NCBI GenBank assembly: GCA_905204385.1
Contig: CAJKZL010000249.1
Span: 1 to 5,472 of the forward strand
Direction: 5' to 3'
Length of the DNA stretch: 5,472 nucleotides
Source: an uncultured Odoribacter sp.
Lineage (GTDB): Bacteria > Bacteroidota > Bacteroidia > Bacteroidales > Marinifilaceae
Position 1 is the stretch's first letter, and every line of letters starts with the position of its first letter. Both the position numbers and the translations under genes were made by a program. The notes beneath the pieces are model-generated. The model did not search any database, was not told the DNA's origin, and saw only the letters and a list, made by a program, of their open reading frames with translations. Below, in pieces: positions 1 through 5,472 of the stretch.

Positions 1-312
1 ATCAAAAGCTCCCCGATTCATAGCCGTACGGATATTTCCCATATCACCATAAGCCGATACCATGATGCACTTCATAGCCGGATGACGCAATTCATTAATC
101 CGGGTAAGTAACGTCAACCCGTCCATTTCCGGCATATTGATATCACTCAGGATAATATCAAAATCAGGTTGATCCAGTAACAATTTCAAAGCCTCCAGTC
201 CATTATGCGCAAAAGCAAATACATAATCTCCTTTTCGGACCCTACGCCTGAAATACTGACTCAACAACACTTCTAAATCTGTTTCATCATCGACACTTAA
301 TATCTTTACCAT
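1..312 (-). CDS. Response regulator receiver domain, 3' end outside window
   Basis: The first 104 codons run from ATG 312 to the left edge with no stop ([10 protein letters not shown] to NRGAFD). The receiver fold is clear: acidic pair D8-D9, phospho-acceptor D57 in [11 protein letters not shown] (55-65), conserved Ser S86 in VSAYGD, and the start of the last strand at RGAFD. The conserved Lys would fall a few residues beyond the edge. The long insert after helix one ([18 protein letters not shown], 21-38) and the [11 protein letters not shown] ending recall receivers fused to SpoIIE-type phosphatase or adenylate/guanylate cyclase output domains, as I remember them; the output here is not visible. 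It lies 51 bases downstream of the soluble kinase, its likely phosphodonor. The base context before the ATG is A/T-rich (TAGGGAAATT) with only a weak ribosome site, as is usual in Bacteroidota. A single-domain regulator is the alternative. Confidence 0.92.
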   Translation of the reverse strand, partial: MVKILSVDDETDLEVLLSQYFRRRVRKGDYVFAFAHNGLEALKLLLDQPDFDIILSDINMPEMDGLTLLTRINELRHPAMKCIMVSAYGDMGNIRTAMNRGAFD

Positions 313-328
313 AATTTCCCTATTTTAT

Positions 329-344
329 TCTATCCTCCGATAGA
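329..344 (-). other. Small 6-bp hairpin with GGAG loop between kinase and regulator
   Basis: The 51-base gap 313-363 contains an exact inverted repeat, TCTATC then GGAG then GATAGA on the minus strand. The GGAG loop is Shine-Dalgarno-like but ends 22 bases before the regulator ATG at 312, too far for ordinary use. There is no U-tract, so it does not look like a terminator. I see no Bacteroidota-type promoter (TTTG and TAnnTTTG) in the gap. A 6-bp stem can occur by chance. Confidence 0.2.
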
Positions 345-363
345 TCACCTTCTAATTCCCCTG

Positions 364-1209
364 TCAACCAATTCTCACAACAAAGCGGGTTCCTTCTCCT
401 GCCTCCGATTCCAGTTCGATTCTCCCCTGATGCACTTCCTCCACTATCGAGCGTACAATCGACAAGCCTAATCCGGTACCTTCTCCCACAGGCTTCGTTG
501 TAAAAAAAGCCATAAACACTTTCTGCTTCACTTCTTCCGTCATACCGATACCGTTGTCAGCTATGCTCAAAACAATGCCTTTTCCCTCAGCTTTCAGAGA
601 TATGCCGATTTCCGGTCGATATTCCTCCCCTTTCAATTTCTTTTTTGCCTTAACCGCATAACAAGCATTATTTACCAAATTAACTATTACCCTGCTAAAA
701 TCTTGAGGGACAAGCTTCAGCAAGGGTATTTCTTCGCTATACTCTTCCCGGATGGCAATGTTAAAATCACGGTCGCCAGCGCGTATTGCATGATAAGCCA
801 GCCATACATATTCTTTTACCAGCTTCCTCACATCGGTTTCCACAAACTCGTTCTCCTTGCCCCTGGAATACAGCAGAATACCCCGAACAATCGAAATCGC
901 CCTATCTCCATGTTCTTCTATTTTTTTCAGATTTTCATTCAGTGTGTTCCGGATTTCTTCGATTTCTTCCTTGCCTTCCGGAGATAAAACCAGTTCTTCC
1001 TGCCCAAGCACCTCTTCCAAATCCACCAATAGCCGACAAGACATCTTACTGAAATTGATGACAAAATTCAAGGGGTTCTGTATTTCATGCGCAATTCCCG
1101 CACTCAACATTCCCAACGATGCCAGTTTTTCCATAGAGCGTATCTGGCTTTTCAAACGTTCTTCTTCCGATTGCCCCAATCCTTCCTTTCTATCAATGAT
1201 CTGAATCAA
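364..1209 (-). CDS. Soluble histidine kinase (HisKA + HATPase), no sensor domain
   Basis: 281 residues from TTG 1209. The codon just upstream is a stop (TAA 1212-1210), so the start cannot lie further back; the next ATG is at 1134 (residue 26) and would leave only 15 residues before the H-box. A short charged helix (1-25) leads into HisKA, with phospho-acceptor H41 in GIAHEIQNPLN (38-48). Helix two includes HGDRAISIVRG (100-110). The HATPase domain has N-box NLVNNA (177-182), D-box ADNGIGM (217-223), F-box FFTTK (235-239) and G2 GEGTGLGLS (242-250). All boxes look intact, so it should autophosphorylate on H41. There is no membrane helix, signal peptide or PAS/GAF domain, so input must come from a partner. 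It lies eight bases after the sensor gene, whose own H-box lacks His, and 51 bases before a receiver gene. The natural reading is that this kinase takes input from the sensor and phosphorylates that receiver; this is inference. The TGA stop is followed in frame by a TAG four codons later. Confidence 0.9.
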   Translation of the reverse strand: MIQIIDRKEGLGQSEEERLKSQIRSMEKLASLGMLSAGIAHEIQNPLNFVINFSKMSCRLLVDLEEVLGQEELVLSPEGKEEIEEIRNTLNENLKKIEEHGDRAISIVRGILLYSRGKENEFVETDVRKLVKEYVWLAYHAIRAGDRDFNIAIREEYSEEIPLLKLVPQDFSRVIVNLVNNACYAVKAKKKLKGEEYRPEIGISLKAEGKGIVLSIADNGIGMTEEVKQKVFMAFFTTKPVGEGTGLGLSIVRSIVEEVHQGRIELESEAGEGTRFVVRIG

Positions 1210-1217
1210 TTAAAAAA

Positions 1218-3611
1218 TTACAAAACTGAGATTTCAATCCATACCGTAGTCCCCACTCCTTGCTCGGAATGGATACCGATTTTTCCTCCATGATTTAAAA
1301 CAACTTCCCGGCTCAAATACAACCCCACACCGGTAGCTTCAGTGGTAGTCCGCGTAGTAAAAAAAGGATCGAATACCTTATCCAACACCTGCGACTCAAT
1401 GCCCACCCCATTGTCGTGAACAGTAATTTTTACGGATTTTTCAGCATTCTCCAAACCTACCACCAACCGAGGCCGGAATTTCACTCTCTCCCCCTTTTTC
1501 AACAATGCCGAAAGACTGTTATTCAATATGCTTATCAAAACTTTCCCAAACTGTTCCCGATCCATCTCTGCCATCCTTTCTTCAGGAATATTCCTGAGTT
1601 CCACTTCAATTTTTTTTTCTTCCAGCTCTTTCTTCCAGTATTCTTGAAAGATTTTGAGATTCTCCCGGCAGAATTCACCTATTTCCACGGGTTTTAACAC
1701 ACATTTTTTTTCTTTTAAGATCTCTTCCATTGCTTTTAAAACTCTGGCAGTGCTCTCTCCATGCAGAATAATTTTCTCCAGATTTGCTTTCAGCAATTCC
1801 ATCATCTCATTCAACTCTATCCTTATATCCGAAGGAATTTTTTCTCCTTCTTCCGCCATAATGCGGCTTGCTTCTCCTGTAAGATTAACCGACAACAAGG
1901 CAAAATTTCCGATATAATTCAACGGATTGAGGATTCGGTCTACCAATCCCTGCGTTAATTTTCCTATTGTCGCCATTTTCTCCTGCCGGATCAGTTCGTT
2001 TTGAGTTTGCTGCAACCGGCTTAAAGTCTGCTCCAGATGAAATGATTTTTCTTTAATCTCATCCCTCTGACGGCGGACTTCTATAGTCCTCGACTCGATT
2101 TCTTTTTCCAGGCGTAGCTTATCACGTAGCAACCGACCGGTTCTCCAGCGTACCGCCAGCAACACCATAAATACCAGTGACAATACATAAAAGGAAACGG
2201 CAGGCCAGCGTAAATAATAGGGAGCAGGCACTTCAAAACCAATTTCAGGTGAATACCCGATCCGTCCGAATATGTCCCGTACACGAACCTGAAATACATA
2301 GCTTCCATAAGGCAAACGTTTATATTCCTCGCTTCTGTTTTCCTGCCAATCTCCCCAATCCCGATCGACCCCTCTCAGACGGCAACTGAACTTCAATTGT
2401 CCAACGAGATCTACAGCATCAGTAGCAAAGCGAAAAGCTACATTTCGCGGTTTATCCGGTGAATGCTTAAACTCCCGGATATAAACTTCAGGCAAATGCC
2501 GGTAGCATACATCCGACATTTCCAAATCGGCCCGGATAAGGCCGAAGCTTCCCCCTAACCATACAACACCGTTTTGTTCCGGATAAATCACCCGTATGGC
2601 ATAATCCTCAAGCGCTTTCAAACGAACGGAATATTTCTTAAAAACGCTTCCTTGCTCCATCACCCGAACCATCTTACCGTCCCCCCGCGTCAACCAGATT
2701 TTTCCTTCCTTATCTTCAACGCAAAGTCCCGGCCACCAATCGCTTTCTAAAGTATCTTTGCAAAAAGCAAACTTCACTACACTATCTTTTCCCATTTCCC
2801 GGTAAAACCCATCTTCAGCAGTGATCAGCAATTCCCCTTGCAACAAATAAATCCGATTTCCCCCATCATTCTTCAATCCATGTAACGCCCGGATGAATTT
2901 TCCCGAATCTGTGTGTATAATTTTTCCAATATCACCGGAAATAGTTGCCACCCAAACAATCCCTTTCTTATCTGTGACAATTTGATTTACCTGTCCCAAC
3001 TCCAAACATTCTTTCCGGATTAACCGTCCTTCCTTCCACTCGTTGCTATAGAGAGCATTTTGTTCCCCTGTATAAATTTCATCTCCTATTCCCACACACA
3101 TCGTAAAATAATGGCTGACACTCCGGGCAGTCCCCTCTTCAATCCGGAAAACTCCGTGAGAAGTTGCCGCCCACAACCTCCCCTTATCATCCACCGACAG
3201 TTGCCAACAAGCCTGAGTAATTCCGGGAACAGGCCGAAACTTACCGGTTTCAGCATCCCAATAAAATACTCCCCGGTAGGTGCCGGTATAAAGTTTTCCG
3301 TTGTACCGTACTACAGATATTACCTCGCCCGTTAAACCTTCTTTCTCGGTAAATGTTCTGAACATAGAGCTATATAATAATCTTACAACCCCTTTTCCGG
3401 TTGCCAACCATACACTTCCCTTCTCGTCATCCGCCAAACCATTGATCACATTACTCATTAGTCCTTTGTTTTCATCCTCCACACTTCTCAACTGTAAATC
3501 ACCGGACAGCATGAACACACCGTAAGCAGCCGTCGCAATAATAATTTGTCCGTCAGGAGTTTTCAGTATATCATTGACAAGCACGTCTTCCGGCAGCCCC
3601 GGTAGAGTCAA
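1218..3611 (-). CDS. 3' fragment of propeller sensor: blades, Y_Y_Y, TM, pseudokinase module
   Basis: 797 residues if counted from TTG 3611; the frame is open back to TGA 3629-3627, and the TTG has no ribosome site, so it is probably not a real start. Nine propeller strands are visible (e.g. 14-35, 58-78, 138-157, 211-231, 342-362; typical GSVWLATGKGV and GRLWAATSHGVF). A Y_Y_Y domain spans about 395-463 (LRGVDRDWGDW, then LPYGSYVFQVRVRD). The membrane helix is about 469-488, followed by RWRTGR, which places the C-terminal part in the cytoplasm. A coiled coil covers about 495-545. The HisKA-like helix has GLVDRILNPLN at 555-565, with D558 and R559 in place of the usual His-Glu. The HATPase has N-box N697-N698, D-box DNGVGI 733-738, F-box FDPFFTT 747-753 and G2 ATGVGL 759-764. 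Without the 5' piece it has no export signal, so the propellers could not reach the periplasm. Confidence 0.75.
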   Translation of the reverse strand: MTLPGLPEDVLVNDILKTPDGQIIIATAAYGVFMLSGDLQLRSVEDENKGLMSNVINGLADDEKGSVWLATGKGVVRLLYSSMFRTFTEKEGLTGEVISVVRYNGKLYTGTYRGVFYWDAETGKFRPVPGITQACWQLSVDDKGRLWAATSHGVFRIEEGTARSVSHYFTMCVGIGDEIYTGEQNALYSNEWKEGRLIRKECLELGQVNQIVTDKKGIVWVATISGDIGKIIHTDSGKFIRALHGLKNDGGNRIYLLQGELLITAEDGFYREMGKDSVVKFAFCKDTLESDWWPGLCVEDKEGKIWLTRGDGKMVRVMEQGSVFKKYSVRLKALEDYAIRVIYPEQNGVVWLGGSFGLIRADLEMSDVCYRHLPEVYIREFKHSPDKPRNVAFRFATDAVDLVGQLKFSCRLRGVDRDWGDWQENRSEEYKRLPYGSYVFQVRVRDIFGRIGYSPEIGFEVPAPYYLRWPAVSFYVLSLVFMVLLAVRWRTGRLLRDKLRLEKEIESRTIEVRRQRDEIKEKSFHLEQTLSRLQQTQNELIRQEKMATIGKLTQGLVDRILNPLNYIGNFALLSVNLTGEASRIMAEEGEKIPSDIRIELNEMMELLKANLEKIILHGESTARVLKAMEEILKEKKCVLKPVEIGEFCRENLKIFQEYWKKELEEKKIEVELRNIPEERMAEMDREQFGKVLISILNNSLSALLKKGERVKFRPRLVVGLENAEKSVKITVHDNGVGIESQVLDKVFDPFFTTRTTTEATGVGLYLSREVVLNHGGKIGIHSEQGVGTTVWIEISVL

Positions 3612-3626
3612 TTTAATTTCTTGGGT

Positions 3627-4211
3627 TCACGCCTTTACCCACAACCCGGACTCCGAAGCCACTAACCTCCGGCCATCCGGCAAATAGCACCCTGCAAAGT
3701 CTTTCTTTTCTTCTTCCTCCCGCCTCTCCCTTTGATAAACGGAATCTTGTTCGACCACCAGCAGCATTTCCGACGCAACGAAAATCACTTTATTTTTTTC
3801 TATACAGATTTTTTCCACTTCCCCTATTTTTCCCTGTGCAGGGGAATCAGGCCAATAAGCCCGGAATTCGGACTCTCCATTTCCATTTTCCTCCAGAACA
3901 CCCGCAACATGCAATCCACCTGCATACACCCGGCCATCGGTTCCCACAGCCAAAGCTGTAATCCTCGAAATACCCGGAGTAGTGATTAAAAACCAGGAAC
4001 AACCATCGTATTTCAATACCCCTTCCAGATTGGCAAAATAAACATTGCCTTTTCCATCGCACACCACATCCTGATTCCGGTCATGTGCCCGATAGATATC
4101 GGAAGTATATTGAATAAAAAATGGAGTACCCCCTTCATAGCCATTTCCTTTCACCTGACGGCATAACAACATCGAGAAGAAAATGCTCAAACCGATAGTC
4201 CAGAATCTCAC
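3627..4211 (-). CDS. 5' fragment of propeller sensor: signal peptide and first blades
   Basis: 194 residues from GTG 4211, chosen because a signal peptide starts there (MRFWTIGLSIFFSMLLC, ending near residue 22) and AGGAGG lies six bases upstream. After the signal come four propeller-type strands: near 49-69 (DGKGNVYFAN, then GVLKYDG), 87-106 (TDGRVYAGG), 135-152, and 174-192 (LPDGRRLVAS, then GLW). Residues 49-70 fit the first-blade pattern of Bacteroidota two-component regulator propellers. The fragment ends at TGA 3629-3627, just after a blade strand. It has no membrane helix or kinase part. If made alone it would be an exported four-blade stub, unlikely to fold as a closed propeller. The GTG overlaps the WD40 gene's TGA by four bases, suggesting translational coupling. 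It is best read as the front of the gene continued at 3626-1218. Confidence 0.8.
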   Translation of the reverse strand: MRFWTIGLSIFFSMLLCRQVKGNGYEGGTPFFIQYTSDIYRAHDRNQDVVCDGKGNVYFANLEGVLKYDGCSWFLITTPGISRITALAVGTDGRVYAGGLHVAGVLEENGNGESEFRAYWPDSPAQGKIGEVEKICIEKNKVIFVASEMLLVVEQDSVYQRERREEEEKKDFAGCYLPDGRRLVASESGLWVKA

Positions 4212-5472
4212 TCTATACCTCCTTTTCGTCCATTCAAATAATATTGCCTTTCCTCCACAGTAAAATCACGCTTCAATCTGCTTTTTAGCTTTTCAGCCAT
4301 CTCCTTCGGTGAAACAGAATGAATATACAAGACTCCATTCCTGCCACCGCAAGCAACCCGCTCTCCCACTTTCCCAACCGCATAAAGCCAGTCCTGATAA
4401 GCAGCCAACACAATAGGTTCCGGTTTGCCTGCCTGCAAATTCCATAAATTCAATCGGCCATCATAACTTACCGACAGTAAAGTAGACTCCTCCAACACTA
4501 AATCGGTGACCGCTGCGATATGTCCGGACAGGGTTCTCTGTATTCCTTTTTCCCTCAAAACTATCCGTCCACCCTCATATCCCACCGCTTCACGAAGAGT
4601 CCGGGCATCCCAGGCAACTGCGGTTACACTTAAATCCTCTTTCTGCGAGGTCCATCTCTCCGGCAGACTTTCACCGACCGTTTCCATTCCCTTCGGCCCA
4701 GCCACCTTTCCATTCCTATACATAATAAAAGGCACTCCATCTTTTAAAATCAAATCACGGGCTCCCGTCTCACCGGAATCCCAAAGTTCGGCCTGCTCAT
4801 AGTTTTTTCCCTTTAAAGTGAGCAAAACTCCGGACCAGGCTAGCACGAATATTTTTTCGTTTTCTTTATCCCAAGCCACTTTCCGAAAATCTAAATCCGG
4901 AGCTTTATAAAGTTCTTTCCCCTTCCATTTCCCGGAATGGTGTTCCCAAAATACCACTTCTCCCTCTTCACTCACGCTTATCCAATTCATTTCTCCTTTC
5001 TTCCCCACTCCTGCAACCGAACGGATAGCACCTCTATGTTTATAACACTCGGTTGCGCTTTCACTCACCAAAGTCAAAGCATTCAATACGGCCGGTTGAT
5101 AACAATCTCCTCCATTATCCGAAGTATATTTCCAGGCATAATAACCCAGTAGTTCCGCTATTTCTTTATTTCCTTCCTGGTATTGTCCGATAGCAAATGC
5201 CCCTAAAGATCGTCCCAGTGCCAGTCCGGCAAGTGTATCCGCCCGTGCTTGAGCCCGGATCGCTTCTTCCCGTCGTTGGTCGGCGATCTTCTTCTGTTCT
5301 TCCGCCCGGTGAAAGGCTGCCAAGGCTTGTGCTCTGGATGCTAAAGCTCCGGCAGCCTCTTTTTCAGCCAATTGCTGCATTTTTTCGGCGTATCGCTTTT
5401 GTCTCACTGCTTCCTGCCAACGTTGATCTGAGATTTCTTTCTGCTGATAGGCCATCTCTTCCATTTGCTCGC
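4208..5472 (-). CDS. Coiled-coil and WD40-repeat protein, N-terminal part outside window
   Basis: The reading frame is open to the right edge: codons for E and Q precede the first visible ATG at 5464, so that ATG is probably internal. Numbering from it, residues 1-80 are a highly charged Ala/Glu/Gln/Arg-rich coiled coil with repeated units such as KKIADQRREEAIRAQA. Residues 81-135 form a helical linker (LALGRSLG, then NGGDCYQPAVLNAL). From about 146 to 385 there are six or so WD40-like blades; the clearest is 314-342, starting GHIAAVTD and ending LNLWN. The tail at 398-410 (KRDFTVEERQYYL) resembles the short helix that closes many bacterial NTPase-WD40 proteins. In that family, as I recall it, this region follows a STAND-type NTPase or caspase-like domain and a membrane helix; none is visible here, so that is inference. 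Likely role is protein-protein scaffolding or signalling. The stop TGA at 4210-4208 overlaps the next gene's GTG start. Confidence 0.85.
   Translation of the reverse strand, partial: EQMEEMAYQQKEISDQRWQEAVRQKRYAEKMQQLAEKEAAGALASRAQALAAFHRAEEQKKIADQRREEAIRAQARADTLAGLALGRSLGAFAIGQYQEGNKEIAELLGYYAWKYTSDNGGDCYQPAVLNALTLVSESATECYKHRGAIRSVAGVGKKGEMNWISVSEEGEVVFWEHHSGKWKGKELYKAPDLDFRKVAWDKENEKIFVLAWSGVLLTLKGKNYEQAELWDSGETGARDLILKDGVPFIMYRNGKVAGPKGMETVGESLPERWTSQKEDLSVTAVAWDARTLREAVGYEGGRIVLREKGIQRTLSGHIAAVTDLVLEESTLLSVSYDGRLNLWNLQAGKPEPIVLAAYQDWLYAVGKVGERVACGGRNGVLYIHSVSPKEMAEKLKSRLKRDFTVEERQYYLNGRKGGIE
4217..4226 (-). promoter_or_regulatory. Shine-Dalgarno site for the propeller sensor gene
   Basis: The minus strand reads AAAAGGAGGT, with the AGGAGG core at 4223-4218 and six bases between it and the GTG at 4211. 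This site lies inside the last codons of the WD40 gene (R-K-G-G-I-E), so the same bases also encode protein. It supports GTG 4211 as the sensor start, together with the signal peptide that begins there. Strong Shine-Dalgarno sites are not the rule in Bacteroidota, and the match could be a coincidence of the GGA-GGT codons. Confidence 0.5.

Larger units (their letters stand above)
1218..4211 (-). pseudogene. Propeller/Y_Y_Y sensor kinase-like gene split by one in-frame TGA
   Basis: The pieces 4211-3627 and 3626-1218 are in the same frame, separated only by TGA at 3629-3627. Together they span 998 codons including the final TAA. Read through, the product is a normal member of the Bacteroidota two-component-propeller family: signal peptide, propeller blades, Y_Y_Y domain, one membrane helix, coiled coil, HisKA-like and HATPase domains. 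Blade spacing continues across the stop: the blade strand at residue 174 is followed by one at about 213, a step of 39, as elsewhere (38, 48, 39, 45). Four blades lie before the stop and about nine after it, 13 in all, which fits two seven-bladed propellers only if the stop is ignored. There is no frameshift and no insertion. The TGA could derive by one base change from TGG, CGA, GGA, AGA, TCA or TTA. It may be a true nonsense mutation, a sequencing error, or a codon that is read through; the sequence cannot separate these. Confidence 0.8.

Noticed and set aside
703..1293. Several plus-strand open frames of 68-115 codons opposite the soluble kinase
   Set aside because: They are antisense shadows of a well-supported kinase; their translations are low-complexity Phe/Ser/Pro mixes with no recognisable domain.
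2081..2308. Minus-strand 75-codon frame over the membrane-helix region, Trp- and Tyr-rich
   Set aside because: It is an alternative frame of the Y_Y_Y/membrane segment of the sensor, with no domain or ribosome site of its own.
3627..3629. TGA read as Trp or Gly under an alternative genetic code
   Set aside because: TGA ends the WD40 gene (4210-4208) and the soluble kinase (366-364) exactly where their domains end, and Trp is encoded by TGG throughout.
3590..3629. TGA as selenocysteine with the CCGG/CCGG stem at 3602-3590 as a SECIS element
   Set aside because: The stem is only four base pairs and starts 24 bases after the TGA, and a propeller strand gives no reason for a redox residue there.
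3847..4062. Minus-strand 71-codon frame within the 5' sensor fragment
   Set aside because: It is an off-frame reading of propeller coding sequence; the main frame shows clear blade motifs here.
4150..4211. Lipoprotein signal at Cys17 of the sensor fragment
   Set aside because: The residues before the Cys are M-L-L, which does not fit a lipobox; an ordinary cleaved signal peptide is more likely.
1..5472. CRISPR array, transposon ends, tRNA or rRNA
   Set aside because: No direct-repeat array, terminal inverted repeats, transposase motifs or recognisable RNA genes were seen; nearly every base is within the four-gene operon.

Overview
The window reads as one strand of a signalling operon from the phylum Bacteroidota, probably Bacteroidales. 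I infer this from the gene families: a two-propeller plus Y_Y_Y sensor kinase, a soluble kinase of the type common in that group, and a WD40 protein with a long charged coiled coil. I could not run a search. All genes lie on the minus strand, so transcription runs from right to left. They are almost contiguous: a 4-base overlap, an 8-base gap and a 51-base gap. No promoter or terminator was recognised; the promoter presumably lies beyond the right edge.

In order of transcription: (1) 5472-4208 is the C-terminal part of a coiled-coil/WD40 protein, open at the window edge. (2) 4211-1218 is a periplasmic-propeller sensor with a signal peptide, about 13 recognisable propeller blades, a Y_Y_Y domain, one membrane helix, a coiled coil and a HisKA/HATPase-like module. 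It is split by a single in-frame TGA at 3629-3627 into a 194-residue 5' piece and a large 3' piece. (3) 1209-364 is a stand-alone soluble histidine kinase with all catalytic boxes intact. (4) 312-1 is a response regulator receiver domain with phospho-acceptor D57, running off the left edge.

Two points stand out. First, the propeller sensor is broken by one nonsense codon with the frame unchanged on both sides, and the blade spacing continues across it, so the two pieces are one gene of about 998 codons. Second, the sensor's H-box carries Asp where the phosphorylated His should be and Arg where the following Glu should be, while its ATP-binding boxes look largely intact. The next gene supplies a soluble kinase with a normal H-box, followed by a receiver. 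The inferred scheme is a split pathway: the membrane pseudokinase senses, the soluble kinase supplies the phosphorylated His, and the receiver takes the phosphate. The WD40 protein is translationally coupled to the sensor and may be a partner or scaffold. In this particular sequence the nonsense codon would cut the sensor off from the pathway unless it is bypassed or is a sequence error.
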